From NCBI GenBank assembly GCA_025210485.1, contig JAOARN010000119.1, positions 1 through 64,000 of the forward strand: DNA of 64,000 nt, read 5' to 3'. The notes below the pieces were generated by a model. The model was not told the origin of the DNA. It searched no databases and saw only the letters and a program-made list of their open reading frames with translations. Shown piece after piece: positions 35,015-44,703 of this stretch. The DNA is from Marinifilaceae bacterium (lineage in GTDB: Bacteria > Bacteroidota > Bacteroidia > Bacteroidales > Marinifilaceae). The position numbers were made by a program, and so were the translations under genes. Numbering within the stretch: the stretch's first letter is position 1; every line of letters starts with the position of its first letter.

Positions 35015-35912
35015 TCGAAGTTTAGTATCAATGAACGATTACACCAAAGAAGAAATTTTGGATGTATTGAAAAGAGCAGAAGAATTCGAAAAGAATCCAA
35101 ACTGCAACTTGCTTGAAGGAAAAGTTGTGGCTTCATTATTTTTTGAGCCATCAACAAGAACTCGTTTGAGTTTTGAAACAGCTATAAACAGAATGGGAGG
35201 AAGAATAGTAGGTTTTACTGATGCTGCTTCATCTTCTGTGACAAAAGGAGAGTCATTGAATGACACTATAAAAATGGTAAGTAATTATTGCGATTTAGTT
35301 GTGATGAGACATCCATTGGAAGGGGCGGCTCGACATGCATCTGAGGTTTCTGATGTGCCAATAATTAATGCAGGTGATGGCGCAAATCAACATCCTACTC
35401 AAACAATGTTGGACTTATATTCCATAATGAAGACTCAAGGAACTCTCGAAAATCTTAATATTTTCATGGTGGGTGATTTAAAATATGGAAGAACAGTTCA
35501 TTCATTGCTTATGGCTATGTCTCATTTTAATCCTACTTTCCATTTTATAGCACCTAAAGAATTAGAGATTCCTAAGGCTTATAAAATGTTTATGGAGGAA
35601 AGAAATATCAAATATTATGAACATACAGAGTTTGGTGATATTATTGAAAAGGCTGATATTCTTTATATGACAAGGGTTCAAAGAGAGCGATTTGCAGATC
35701 CTTTAGAATATGAAAAAGTGAAAAATGTTTATATTCTTAAAAATAGCATGCTTGATAATACTAAAGATAATTTAAGAATTCTTCATCCGCTTCCTCGTGT
35801 CAATGAAATTGCAATGGATGTTGATTCTAATCCTAAAGCATATTATTTCCAGCAAGCTTTAAATGGTGTTTATGCACGTCAAGCAATTATGGCAAAAGCT
35901 CTAAATCTTTAA
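35007..35912 (+). CDS. pyrB: Aspartate carbamoyltransferase catalytic chain
   Basis: 301 residues, full length. Carbamoyl-phosphate motif [13 protein letters not shown] (about 50-62), KGESLNDT (about 82-89, active-site Lys), [15 protein letters not shown] (about 127-141), and the aspartate loop [15 protein letters not shown] near the C-terminus. It makes N-carbamoyl-aspartate from aspartate and carbamoyl phosphate, the committed step of pyrimidine synthesis. pyrI follows after 19 bp, giving the class B (PyrB6 PyrI6) holoenzyme. The upstream leader and attenuator-like hairpin suggest control by UTP or pyrimidine supply. Confidence 0.97.
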   Translation: MTSRSLVSMNDYTKEEILDVLKRAEEFEKNPNCNLLEGKVVASLFFEPSTRTRLSFETAINRMGGRIVGFTDAASSSVTKGESLNDTIKMVSNYCDLVVMRHPLEGAARHASEVSDVPIINAGDGANQHPTQTMLDLYSIMKTQGTLENLNIFMVGDLKYGRTVHSLLMAMSHFNPTFHFIAPKELEIPKAYKMFMEERNIKYYEHTEFGDIIEKADILYMTRVQRERFADPLEYEKVKNVYILKNSMLDNTKDNLRILHPLPRVNEIAMDVDSNPKAYYFQQALNGVYARQAIMAKALNL

Positions 35913-35931
35913 TCCTTAAAATTTGAAAACG

Positions 35932-36390
35932 ATGATGGCAAAAAAAGAACTACAAGTTAGCGCAATTGAAAATGGAACTGTGATTGATCATATTCCAGCT
36001 AAATATTTATTTCAAGTTATTAATATACTTCAATTAGATAAAGGTGATAATGCTGTAACCTTTGGGAATAATCTTGAAAGTGATAAGTTGGGAAAAAAAG
36101 CGATTATTAAAATTGCTGATAAATTCTTTGTGGATGAAGATATTAATAAAATTGCATTGATTGCGCCAAATGCGAAATTGAATGTGATAAGAAATTATCA
36201 AGTGGCAGAGAAAAAGCTTGTTGCGAGTCCTTCTGAAGTTGTGGGAATTGCTAAATGTATGAATCCTAAATGTATTACAAATCATGAGGAAATTACCACA
36301 AGGTTCAAAATTGTTAATGGTGGTGAAATAAGCTTAAAATGTCACTACTGTGAGAAAATTACCGATCATGGCCATATTGAAATAATATAG
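35932..36390 (+). CDS. pyrI: Aspartate carbamoyltransferase regulatory chain
   Basis: 152 residues from ATG 35932; ATG 35935 is equally good, and an in-frame TTG at 35923 is less likely. The N-terminal allosteric domain has VSAIENGTVIDHIPA, the nucleotide-binding opening seen in E. coli PyrI, and the C-terminal zinc domain has the four cysteines CMNPKC and CHYC. It binds CTP/UTP or ATP and tunes the PyrB trimer. A terminator follows. Confidence 0.95.
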   Translation: MMAKKELQVSAIENGTVIDHIPAKYLFQVINILQLDKGDNAVTFGNNLESDKLGKKAIIKIADKFFVDEDINKIALIAPNAKLNVIRNYQVAEKKLVASPSEVVGIAKCMNPKCITNHEEITTRFKIVNGGEISLKCHYCEKITDHGHIEII

Positions 36391-36417
36391 TTTATGATTT
36401 TAAATATCTGTTTTTTT

Positions 36418-36446
36418 GGCGAGTTTTTTAACTCGCCTTTTTTTAT
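36418..36446 (+). terminator. Intrinsic terminator of pyrBI
   Basis: GGCGAGTT/AACTCGCC stem, TTTT loop, seven T, 28 bp after the pyrI stop. Confidence 0.92.
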
Positions 36447-36466
36447 TAGTGATAAATACTGTAAAT

Positions 36467-36503
36467 AAAAAAAGCAGATAAATCAATCGATTTATCTGCT
36501 TTT
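36467..36503 (-). terminator. Intrinsic terminator of tRNA-Thr
   Basis: AAAGCAGATAAATC/GATTTATCTGCTTT stem with a four-base loop and an A run on the left (U-tract on the minus strand), starting 4 bp beyond the tRNA 3' end. Confidence 0.85.
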
Positions 36504-36506
36504 CAG

Positions 36507-36580
36507 AGCCAATGGAGGGACTCGAACCCACGACCTGCTGATTACAAATCAGCTGCTCTAGCCAGCTGAGCTACATTGGC
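36507..36580 (-). tRNA. tRNA-Thr (anticodon TGT)
   Basis: On the minus strand the acceptor stem GCCAATG pairs with CATTGGC, and the anticodon stem GCTGA/TCAGC encloses TTTGTAA, giving anticodon TGT. The T arm is GTGGGTTCGAGTCCCTC. Length 74 nt with discriminator T. Confidence 0.95.
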
Positions 36581-36641
36581 AATTGTCTGCAATATCAATA
36601 AACACTGATGTTTTGTGTGTTTGTGTTTTGTTTTGCGATGA

Positions 36642-36671
36642 CAAAAGTAGAAAAAAAAGTTTACAGTCCAA
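36642..36671 (-). promoter_or_regulatory. Promoter of tRNA-Thr
   Basis: Minus-strand TTG (36669-36671), 19-bp spacer, TACTTTTG (36642-36649). The start is about 55 bp before the tRNA. Confidence 0.65.
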
Positions 36672-36931
36672 GTTTTTTAATTAAAAAAAGACTAAAAAAA
36701 TATATTTATTTTTTCAACCTTAGTTTAATGTCTTGTAAAACAAACATATAGAAACTTTTATTTTTCCTGATTAAAAATATAAAATATTCTCCCTAGCCTG
36801 ATCATTTATTTCTATAACTGAATTTAAATTTCTTTTTATTGTATATTTAAACAAAAATTCCAAAAATGATAATAAATAATATTTTTGATAGTTATCATAA
36901 ATATATATTATTGTCGAAAAAAAAAGTTGAA

Positions 36932-39235
36932 ATGAAATATAAATCGCATACTTATAAAGAATCTATTATTATATCTTTTTTAATTAGCTTTTTTATTATA
37001 CTAGGTAGTGATGTTTATTCTCGAGATATGGGTTTTGAAAATAGCCATACATCTATTGTTTGTCCCAAAACAAATACATTAAAAGCTAATCAAACTTGTA
37101 GCATTCGAATAAATGGTCCAAGTACACCATGGAAAGGAACATATAATGTTAATGGTGGTCCTGAGCTTAAATTAAATGGAGGCAATTTAATTAGAAATAA
37201 TAGATTTTTTATTGATTTATCATACAGAAATGACAAATCGGATAAAAAGCGATATACTGTTAGATTATTATCAATGACAAAAGCTGATGGTACAGCTATT
37301 GCTATCCCTCCAGCAAATAGACAAGCAAAATTTGAAGTATGGCCAAATTATAATCCTGAGATAATTGATACATATGATAAAATTATAAAGAAAGGCAAGG
37401 AGGTCGAATATCAATTTAAAACTAGTCTTTACACATCCTACAGAATTGAAATTCCTACAGGAGCAAGCATTACTCATGAAAGTTCATCTGATGAACCTGC
37501 GGCTGCTCCAATTGAAACACTTAATACATTCAAACTAAAATGGCCTAATGCCGAATTAAATTCTAAATTTGGGGTTGTTGAAATCTCTCCTTACGCATGC
37601 GAAAGTGATATAATATATGCAAATGTTGAACTTATTGGGGCTTTCCCTCTTAGTATAAATGGGACTTTAGATATATGTGATGGGGATGATACTGTACTGA
37701 CTGCCGAAACTACTATGGCAGGTGCATATTCATATAAATGGAGCACTGGTGAAACGACTAAAAATATTACAGTCAACAGAACAGGGGACTATAGTGTGAC
37801 AGTTACAGATACAGGAGATTCCCAAAAGGTAACAAAGTCAGTTCATGTTAACGTCCAATCACCACCTACTGTTAATATAGATAAGCATTTAATTGTCGAT
37901 TTTGCTGGGCAAACAGTTGATATTAATGAACCTGGCTGTACTTATTTATGGTCTGATGGAAGCAAAAATTCTCAGTTAGCAATAAATGTTTCGGGAGATT
38001 ATTGGGTTGAAAAAACTAGTGCTTTAGCTTGTGTAAATAGGTATGACTTTAAAGCGAAATTGAGAGCCGATTTGTTTAATATTAATTTAGCCCCAGCACA
38101 TACATCGTGCGAAAAAGATATATTATTAAATCCTAGTTTTGACAAAGCATTAGCATATACTTATTTGTGGTCAAATGGTGCTACTACTGCAAATACTACA
38201 GTTGCGAAATCGGGAAATTATAGTTTAACGGTTACAGATCCAGATGGGTTTTCTCAATCCGCTAACACAAATGTTCAAATCAATAGTTTGCCTATTGTCG
38301 ATCTTGGAGGAGATTTCACTCTTTGGGAAGGGGAGACAAAACTGCTTAATGCAGGAAATGATGGCGCTAATTTTAGTTGGAATACAGGAGCTAAATCTCA
38401 GCAAATAACTGTGGACAAAGGAGGAGAATATGAGGTTACGGTAACGGATTTAAATGCATGTACGAATAAAGATAAGGTTACTGTAGATTATAAAACAGGT
38501 ATGAGATATGATTTTAAATTTGATAATGATAAGCCTGGTATTTGCGAAGGCGATTCATTACTATTGAGTGCTATTGTTGAGGGATCTCCTATAGCACCCT
38601 TATCTTATTCTTGGGATGGAGGTGAAAAATCTGATACCCCTGAAAAGTATTTAAAAACTGTCGGAGAACATGTGCTGACAGTTGAAGATAATGCTAAAAA
38701 TGTAGTTGCAAAAAAGATAAATCTGATAGTATTGAAATCTCCACTTGTTGATTTAGGAGAAGATAAATTTTTGATTAACGAATCTTCGGTCGAATTACAA
38801 AATTTAGCTGACAATAAAGTGGAGTTGGATTATAGTTGGTCGGATGGAGCTATATCAAAAACAACAACAGTTTCCGAGTCTGGAAAATATTGGTTGGATG
38901 TGATAAGTCCTGAAAAATGTAAAACGGCCGATACTATCAATATAGTCTTCAAAGATCAGGCAAATCTTATAGGCGTTCCAACAGCATTTTCACCCAATGG
39001 CGATAATGTTAATGACAGGTTGGAACTTAAGGGTATAAGAGCTAAATCATTTAAATTTATTATTCTTAATAAAATGGGACAGTTAATATTCGAATCATCA
39101 AGTTTGTCTGATTCTTGGGATGGTACATATAAATCTAAACCTCAGAAAATCGGTTCTTATGTTTATATTCTAAATATGGTTTTGGATGATGATAGTAAAG
39201 AGAAAGTTGTAGGTACAATAAGTTTATTAAGGTAG
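36932..39235 (+). CDS. Type IX secretion cargo with Ig/PKD-like repeats and type B (CHU_C) sorting domain
   Basis: Start taken at ATG 36932 (767 residues), which opens with a signal-like MKYKSHTYKESIIISFLISF; ATG 36866 adds 22 charged residues. The middle holds about six beta-sandwich repeats of PKD-like style, each with YxWSxGxxT and GxYxVTVTD (YKWSTGETTKNITV, YLWSNGATTANTTV, FSWNTGAKSQQITV, YSWSDGAISKTTTV). The last 85 residues are the gliding-motility-associated C-terminal domain (VPTAFSPNGDNVNDRLELKGI, FKFIILNKMGQLIFES, WDGTYKSKPQKIGSYVYIL), the type B sorting signal read by the PorU/PorX-type IX machinery. Expected to be exported and exposed or released. No enzyme domain seen. Confidence 0.85.
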   Translation: MKYKSHTYKESIIISFLISFFIILGSDVYSRDMGFENSHTSIVCPKTNTLKANQTCSIRINGPSTPWKGTYNVNGGPELKLNGGNLIRNNRFFIDLSYRNDKSDKKRYTVRLLSMTKADGTAIAIPPANRQAKFEVWPNYNPEIIDTYDKIIKKGKEVEYQFKTSLYTSYRIEIPTGASITHESSSDEPAAAPIETLNTFKLKWPNAELNSKFGVVEISPYACESDIIYANVELIGAFPLSINGTLDICDGDDTVLTAETTMAGAYSYKWSTGETTKNITVNRTGDYSVTVTDTGDSQKVTKSVHVNVQSPPTVNIDKHLIVDFAGQTVDINEPGCTYLWSDGSKNSQLAINVSGDYWVEKTSALACVNRYDFKAKLRADLFNINLAPAHTSCEKDILLNPSFDKALAYTYLWSNGATTANTTVAKSGNYSLTVTDPDGFSQSANTNVQINSLPIVDLGGDFTLWEGETKLLNAGNDGANFSWNTGAKSQQITVDKGGEYEVTVTDLNACTNKDKVTVDYKTGMRYDFKFDNDKPGICEGDSLLLSAIVEGSPIAPLSYSWDGGEKSDTPEKYLKTVGEHVLTVEDNAKNVVAKKINLIVLKSPLVDLGEDKFLINESSVELQNLADNKVELDYSWSDGAISKTTTVSESGKYWLDVISPEKCKTADTINIVFKDQANLIGVPTAFSPNGDNVNDRLELKGIRAKSFKFIILNKMGQLIFESSSLSDSWDGTYKSKPQKIGSYVYILNMVLDDDSKEKVVGTISLLR

Positions 39236-39462
39236 CTGTTTTATACTCTTGTTATTAAGTAAAATTAAATTTATAGCTGTGTAATTTAGTAATTATGTTT
39301 AGTGTTGTCTGAAATTAATATTTCTTAATTCGTTTATTTCTTCTTAATTGTATCCATTAACGGATAATAAATATCATTATTTTCCAACAATACTAATATT
39401 TTTATTTTAATAATAATTAATTTTATGCTTTGCTAGCAAATTGAAGAATAAAATTAATTGAA

Positions 39463-40029
39463 ATGTCTGAGAATAGAATAATATTAAATGATTTGATTAG
39501 AAAACCTACAAAAAAAAAGTACGAAGTATTTTTTAAAGCCTATTACAAAGATCTTTTTTTGTGGGCATATAGTATAGTTAAAGATACTTGTGTTGCAGAA
39601 GATATCGTGCAAGATTTTTTTGTTGATTTTTGGGAAAATAAAAGATGTAAGAATATAACGACCAACCCTCAATCATACCTTTATACCTCAATCCGGAATC
39701 TTTGTATAAATTATATTAACAAAGGAAAAATAGGACCAATAAACAATAAATATGAATATAATGAAGATACAATAAGAGATGTAGAGCAAGAATTTGACTA
39801 CGAGATGTCTCAGCAAATCTATTCAGCAATAAATCAATTACCTAATAGATGTAAAGAAGTTTTTGTGCTTTGCTGTATGAATAGTTACTCTTATCAGGAG
39901 GTTGCAGATGATTTAGATATTTCTATAAATACAGTCAGAACCCATATGCTAAAAGCTTTTAGAGTTTTAAGAGAGAAACTTAAATCCCCATATCTATTCT
40001 ATTTTTTATACACTGATTCATGTATATAA
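39463..40029 (+). CDS. ECF RNA polymerase sigma factor (Bacteroidota sigma-70 family 1)
   Basis: 188 residues. Region 2 (about 20-90) with the core-binding motif AEDIVQDFFVDFWENK and -10 region helix LYTSIRNLCINYI. Region 4 (about 118-175) with LPNRCKEVFVLCCMNSYSYQEVADDLDISINTVRTHMLKA read as the expected helix-turn-helix. No anti-sigma factor or SusCD-like operon follows; the gene ends at a terminator. The nearest same-strand gene is the type IX cargo 227 bp upstream, so its target and control are unknown. Confidence 0.88.
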   Translation: MSENRIILNDLIRKPTKKKYEVFFKAYYKDLFLWAYSIVKDTCVAEDIVQDFFVDFWENKRCKNITTNPQSYLYTSIRNLCINYINKGKIGPINNKYEYNEDTIRDVEQEFDYEMSQQIYSAINQLPNRCKEVFVLCCMNSYSYQEVADDLDISINTVRTHMLKAFRVLREKLKSPYLFYFLYTDSCI

Positions 40030-40069
40030 AAAATAATCATCCTTGACTGACCAAGGATGATTATTTTAT
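40030..40069. terminator. Bidirectional intrinsic terminator
   Basis: AAAATAATCATCCTTG/CAAGGATGATTATTTT stem with a short loop, between the convergent ECF sigma and transaldolase-like genes. Confidence 0.9.
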
Positions 40070-40075
40070 TTAGAT

Positions 40076-40726
40076 TTACATTTTCTTTGAATCAGCAATA
40101 AACTGCTCAAGTCCTTTGTCTGTTAAAGGGTGGTTCAATAAACCTTCGATAGCCTTTAATGGACAAGTAGCAACATCAGCACCTGCTTCAACACACTCAA
40201 TAATGTGCATTGTGTGACGAATAGAAGCAGCTAACACTTGTGTGTCAAAAGCATAGTAGTTGTACATGTCTGAAATTTGGCGAATAAGTTCAATTCCGTT
40301 TGTCGAAATATCATCTAATCGACCAACAAAAGGAGAAACATATGTAGCACCTGCTTTTGCAGCTAATAAAGCTTGTCCAACAGAGAATACTAATGTACAG
40401 TTAGTTCTAATTTCTTTTGAATTTAGATACTTAACAGCTTTAATACCATCTTTTGTACAAGGAACTTTAACTACGATTTGAGGATGTAAAGCAGCTAATT
40501 TTTCACCTTCTGCAATCATTTCTTCGTATGTTGTACTTAATACTTCCGCACTAACATCACCATCTACAATTTTACAAATATCAACATAGTGTTTGTCGAT
40601 ATTTTCTTTTCCTTTAATTCCTTCTTTAGCCATTAAAGATGGGTTTGTAGTAACTCCGTCTAAAACTCCTAAATCTTGAGCTTCTTTGATCTGATCAAGA
40701 TTTGCTGTGTCAATAAAAAATTTCAT
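40076..40726 (-). CDS. Transaldolase / fructose-6-phosphate aldolase family enzyme
   Basis: 216 residues from ATG 40724-40726; an in-frame TTG two codons earlier is not needed. Short-form transaldolase: [27 protein letters not shown] (about 25-38), the Schiff-base Lys in [13 protein letters not shown] (about 85-97) and [31 protein letters not shown] (108-138, in part). It either transfers dihydroxyacetone units between sugar phosphates (pentose phosphate pathway) or cleaves fructose 6-phosphate. In Bacteroidota this short form usually serves as the transaldolase. A -7 element is visible at 40881-40888. Confidence 0.88.
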   Translation of the reverse strand: MKFFIDTANLDQIKEAQDLGVLDGVTTNPSLMAKEGIKGKENIDKHYVDICKIVDGDVSAEVLSTTYEEMIAEGEKLAALHPQIVVKVPCTKDGIKAVKYLNSKEIRTNCTLVFSVGQALLAAKAGATYVSPFVGRLDDISTNGIELIRQISDMYNYYAFDTQVLAASIRHTMHIIECVEAGADVATCPLKAIEGLLNHPLTDKGLEQFIADSKKM

Positions 40727-40732
40727 ATACAA

Positions 40733-41240
40733 TATTATTATGGTATTATCTGAATTAAAATATTTCCTTGAAGTAAATTTAATTATTCTGAATCAAATAT
40801 TCAATAAGATAAAATAATCTAATTTATCCTCTAAAAGCTTGAATATTTGCATTTTATTATAAATGTGTTTTTTGAAGTGGCAAAAGTAGTCATTTTTTTT
40901 CGTTTGTTGAATTTATGTCCTTATACAAATTTTAAATTATAGTTTTTAGTTAGGTTTAGTGTTAAAAAAAATAAGCTAGCAGTCGATAGATTTTTTTTGT
41001 TTATAATAAATTAAGTAAATAAAATTAATTCTATAATAAACCCTTATTAAATTTGTTGGAGATTGTTAGTTTTGCAACTTGTTAGATGTGTTTAATACTT
41101 TGGTTAACTGTGTTTTGTGTCTTGTTTGACTTTGTATTGTTGATTATTGTTTATTAGTAGCCTTTATGTTAGTTGCTTATTTATAAAAAGCTTATAAATT
41201 ATAATTATATTTATTTATTACTAATCAATAATAAAGGAAT
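40733..41240. other. Divergent intergenic region
   Basis: No gene supported. It holds a minus-strand -7 element TACTTTTG (40881-40888) for the transaldolase-like gene and a plus-strand TAGTTTTG (41067-41074) for the DUF2059/Nif3 operon; neither has a clear -33 TTTG. Confidence 0.4.
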
Positions 41241-41726
41241 ATGAAATTTAAAATAATTGCTTTGTGTCTATGTTTTATTTATTCTTTAAATGTTGAAGCT
41301 CAAAAAGAGAAAAAAAACACATACGAGCAAAAACTTTTTAGTATGTTCAAGCTTTCGGGTTCGAATGAAACATATAAATCAATTGTTAATGGTTTTGTCA
41401 ATATTCAGAAGTTGCAAAATGATGAACTGGACAATTCTACATGGGAAATTATTAGATCTGAATTTTTAGCAAGTTCGATCGATCAGTTAATTGTTATGTT
41501 AGTTCCAGTCTATAAAAAGTATCTAACAGAATCGGATTTAGATGAATTAATAAAATTTTATAATTCAGATATTGGAAAAAAATTCTCTAAAATTAATCCT
41601 ATTATAACATCTGAATCGATTATGGTGGGAAAGGAATGGGGGAAAATAATTAGAAAACAAATATTGGAGAAAGTAAATAAAAAGAAACAAAAAACATTAA
41701 ATGAGTCAGAAAATAAAACTAAGTGA
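41241..41726 (+). CDS. Secreted DUF2059-type protein
   Basis: 161 residues with signal peptide MKFKIIALCLCFIYSLNVEAQ. The conserved DUF2059 core is YKKYLTESDLDELIKFYNSDIGKKF (about 93-117). Function unknown in the family. Its 3' end overlaps the nif3-like start by 26 bp in another frame, so the two are translationally coupled even though one product is exported and the other cytoplasmic. Confidence 0.75.
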   Translation: MKFKIIALCLCFIYSLNVEAQKEKKNTYEQKLFSMFKLSGSNETYKSIVNGFVNIQKLQNDELDNSTWEIIRSEFLASSIDQLIVMLVPVYKKYLTESDLDELIKFYNSDIGKKFSKINPIITSESIMVGKEWGKIIRKQILEKVNKKKQKTLNESENKTK

Positions 41727-42807
41727 AATTATAAAAGAGATAGAGGATTTTGCAAACCCTTCTCTTCAGGAATCATATGATAATTCAGGGCTGATAGTAG
41801 GCGATAGAAATATGATGATAAATGCAGCCTTGATTAGTTTGGATATTACAGAGGAGCTAATAGATGAGGCTATCGAAAAATCATGTAACTTGATTATTTC
41901 TCATCATCCTATTGTATTTGGTGGATTGAAACGATTTACAGGATCCAATAGCGTTCAGAAAATAATAATGAAAGCCATAAAAAATGATATAGCCATATAC
42001 TCTGCTCATACCAATATAGACAGTGTGATGGGAGGGGTTAGCGATAGAATGGCTCAGATGCTGGGCTTGGTTAACAAGAGAATCTTGTCTCCCAATAAGG
42101 AAAGTATCTATAAAGTTAGTGTTTTTGTGCCTGAGGATCATCTTGATATTGTGGCCTCAAAAATGTTTGAAAAAGGAGCTGGTAAAATTGGAAAATACGA
42201 TTCTTGTGCATTTTACAGCAAGGGAAAAGGAAGTTTTAGAGCATTGGAAGGGGCTGATCCGTATGTGGGAGAGTTGAATAAGCTACATTATGAAAATGAA
42301 ACCAAAATAGAGTGTATTTGTTCTGAAACAAAACTTAGTTCTGTTATAAAAGCAATGAAACAGTCACATCCATATGAAGAGGTAGCTTATGATATAATAA
42401 AAACAGAACAGAAAAATCCAGATACAGGTTTTGGTATTGTAGGTGATTTGCCAAATGAAATGGATAGTATGGATTTTTTGAAGAAGATTAAGACTGATTT
42501 GCAAACAGATTGTGTGCGTTATACAAAATTAGTAAAAAATAAAATCAAAAGAGTTGCCCTGTGTGGAGGTAGTGGAAGTTCACTTCTCAGAGATGCAATT
42601 GCAAGTAAGGCAGACGTTTTTATAACTGGGGACTTTAAATATCATGATTTTTTTAACGCTGAAAATCGCATTATTATTGCAGATATAGGACATTTTGAGA
42701 GTGAACAATTCACGACAGACATTTTTTATGAGATAGTTACAAAAAAAATAACTAACTTTGCGGCTTATATTTCCGATGTAAAATCGAATCCTATTAATTA
42801 TTTGTAA
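41701..42807 (+). CDS. Nif3-like dinuclear metal-centre protein (YqfO type)
   Basis: 368 residues. Nif3 core halves at about 1-130 and 240-368 with metal ligands in ISHHPIVFGG (His61/His62 region), YSAHTNID and, near the C-terminus, DIGHFESEQ. The middle (about 130-230) is the PII-like YqfO insert (YKVSVFVPEDHLDIVASKMFEKGAGKIG). Usual annotation is GTP cyclohydrolase 1 type 2 homologue; true function unsettled. 4 bp before the zinc-ribbon gene, a pairing conserved in Bacteroidota. Confidence 0.9.
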   Translation: MSQKIKLSEIIKEIEDFANPSLQESYDNSGLIVGDRNMMINAALISLDITEELIDEAIEKSCNLIISHHPIVFGGLKRFTGSNSVQKIIMKAIKNDIAIYSAHTNIDSVMGGVSDRMAQMLGLVNKRILSPNKESIYKVSVFVPEDHLDIVASKMFEKGAGKIGKYDSCAFYSKGKGSFRALEGADPYVGELNKLHYENETKIECICSETKLSSVIKAMKQSHPYEEVAYDIIKTEQKNPDTGFGIVGDLPNEMDSMDFLKKIKTDLQTDCVRYTKLVKNKIKRVALCGGSGSSLLRDAIASKADVFITGDFKYHDFFNAENRIIIADIGHFESEQFTTDIFYEIVTKKITNFAAYISDVKSNPINYL

Positions 42808-42811
42808 ACAT

Positions 42812-43651
42812 ATGGCTACACAAGATCCAAAAGCTTCAGATTTAAAGGATATGACTGTTGAAGATAAACTGCGTGCTCTTTACGAGATGCAGATGGTTGA
42901 TTCAGAGACTGACCAGATCAGAATTCTTAGAGGTGAATTACCTTTAGAGGTACAAGATTTGGAAGACGAAATCGCTGGCTTACAAACCAGAATTAGTAAT
43001 CTGAACAGCGAAGTGAAAGAACTTGTAGATTCTATTGCGAAAAAGAAGATTGAAATAAAGGAGTCAACTGCTTTAATTAAAAAGTATGAAACTCAACAAT
43101 CTAATGTTCGTAATAATCGCGAGTTTGATTCAATCTCGAAAGAAATTGAGTTCCAAAAATTAGAAATTGAATTGTGTGAGAAGAGAATTAGAGAATTCAC
43201 TTCGGAAATGAACGGCAAGAAAGTTATGATAGATAACTCAGGTAAAGTTTTTGCTGATAAGAAAGACAATTTAGATTCTAAGAAACAAGAACTTGATTCA
43301 ATTGTTGCTGAAACTAAGAAAGAAGAAGAGAAGCTAGTTGCTAATTCTGATCAAATCAAGGATAGAATTGAAGAAAGACTTCTTACTGCTTATACTAGAA
43401 TTCGTTCAAACGCAAGAAATGGTCTTGCAGTTGTAACTGTTCAACGTGATGCATGTGGTGGTTGTTTCAATAAAATTCCACCTCAAAGACAAATGGATAT
43501 CCGTTCTAGAAAGAAGGTTATTGTTTGTGAATATTGCGGTAGAATTTTGGTTGATAAGTATATTTGTGATTACGATCATAGTATGGAAGAGGCTGATAAA
43601 GCAGCTGAAGCAGCTAAACCAAAAAGAAGAACAAGAAAAAAATCTGTATAA
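42812..43651 (+). CDS. Coiled-coil C4 zinc-ribbon protein (CT398/DUF164-like)
   Basis: 279 residues. Residues about 15-190 form a long antiparallel coiled coil (EIAGLQTRISNLNSEVKELVDSI). A C4 zinc ribbon follows at about 213-240 (CGGCFNKIPPQ ... CEYCGRIL). The C-terminus is Ala/Lys-rich and ends KPKRRTRKKSV. Such proteins are suggested to act in nucleic-acid or export-related complexes; none assigned firmly. Last gene of the DUF2059, Nif3, zinc-ribbon operon; terminator at 43691-43730. Confidence 0.85.
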   Translation: MATQDPKASDLKDMTVEDKLRALYEMQMVDSETDQIRILRGELPLEVQDLEDEIAGLQTRISNLNSEVKELVDSIAKKKIEIKESTALIKKYETQQSNVRNNREFDSISKEIEFQKLEIELCEKRIREFTSEMNGKKVMIDNSGKVFADKKDNLDSKKQELDSIVAETKKEEEKLVANSDQIKDRIEERLLTAYTRIRSNARNGLAVVTVQRDACGGCFNKIPPQRQMDIRSRKKVIVCEYCGRILVDKYICDYDHSMEEADKAAEAAKPKRRTRKKSV

Positions 43652-43690
43652 ACATTCATATGTTTTTATAATACTTTTTCTAAGCATTAT

Positions 43691-43730
43691 AAAAAAAGAG
43701 CTTATCAATATTGATAAGCTCTTTTTTTTG
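43691..43730. terminator. Bidirectional intrinsic terminator
   Basis: AAAAAGAGCTTATCAATA/TTGATAAGCTCTTTTT stem with A and T runs, between convergent operons. Confidence 0.92.
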
Positions 43731-43757
43731 ATATGTCGAAAATGCTGTTGCGACATA

Positions 43758-44690
43758 TTATTTTACACTAAATTTTAGATGATTTTTATAACTGCCCGAA
43801 AATATACCTAGCCCATTTTCTATATTAGTATGAATTTGTACAGGCTGAGAAAATGGATTTCCATCATTTTCATCATACAATTCAACGGTTCTGTAATACT
43901 CATACAAGTCCTTATTTATATGAAATAATTCTACATAGAATTTATTCTCCTCCGGATTAGTCAAATCGTATGACTGTACATATAGGTCTAATTTGAAGTT
44001 TTGTCCATTGAAATATTTATCATCAAATATCAAATATTGATAGTCATCATCAACTTCGTCAAATACGTCTCCATTTTTACGATTTAGTTCTTTTGAGTAA
44101 AAATAGGTATTTCGAGTAGTCGTAACTGGGTCTGGCATATAGTCAGGATTTTCTGGATCCCATTCCCAATTTGGATAATATGTCTCTTCAATCAATAATT
44201 TGACTAAATAATAATTCTCGGCATTTGGGTCATCTTGCATATTCACATATATTCTATAAAGTCCTGTTTCACTTTGTTGAAGTAGTTCGGCACTATGTAT
44301 AGAAGCCATAAATGGATTTTGAATTTTGGATACCGATGATGCTTTATCATAACCATCTTTCTCTGCCTCTATTCTATATTCTATATTAGGGTCGATAGGT
44401 AAAGTTAACTTGTAGCTTTGAGCATCTGTATTGTATACAAATTCTCCCAATTTGTCATTTGTCTTATTATTGAATAGACTTAGTTTTGCATCGCTGATTT
44501 TCTTTTTTTCATCACTTTTTGTAATTGTTTTACTTACCGATACGTCAGCTTGCCAAGTGTTCAGTTGATCGAAAATACAACTTATGACCAGTTTTTCTTT
44601 AGCGGGAGGAAGATCATAATCCACTACCGATTCGCATGATATGAATAATAGCGATATTGCTAATATTGTAAATATATATATTGCTTTCAT
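43758..44690 (-). CDS. DUF4249 lipoprotein partner of a TonB receptor
   Basis: 310 residues. Lipoprotein signal with Cys19 (LLFISCESVVDYDLP). DUF4249 pattern: KLVISCIFDQLNTWQADVSVSKT, then an Ig-like fold, YYLVKLLIEE and a late FYVELFHINKDLYEYYRT block. DUF4249 genes lie next to TonB-dependent receptors throughout Bacteroidota and may act as a surface lid or ligand-binding lipoprotein. Located 13 bp after the receptor gene in one operon. Ligand unknown. Confidence 0.85.
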   Translation of the reverse strand: MKAIYIFTILAISLLFISCESVVDYDLPPAKEKLVISCIFDQLNTWQADVSVSKTITKSDEKKKISDAKLSLFNNKTNDKLGEFVYNTDAQSYKLTLPIDPNIEYRIEAEKDGYDKASSVSKIQNPFMASIHSAELLQQSETGLYRIYVNMQDDPNAENYYLVKLLIEETYYPNWEWDPENPDYMPDPVTTTRNTYFYSKELNRKNGDVFDEVDDDYQYLIFDDKYFNGQNFKLDLYVQSYDLTNPEENKFYVELFHINKDLYEYYRTVELYDENDGNPFSQPVQIHTNIENGLGIFSGSYKNHLKFSVK

Positions 44691-44703
44691 TTGTTTGATA
44701 TTT

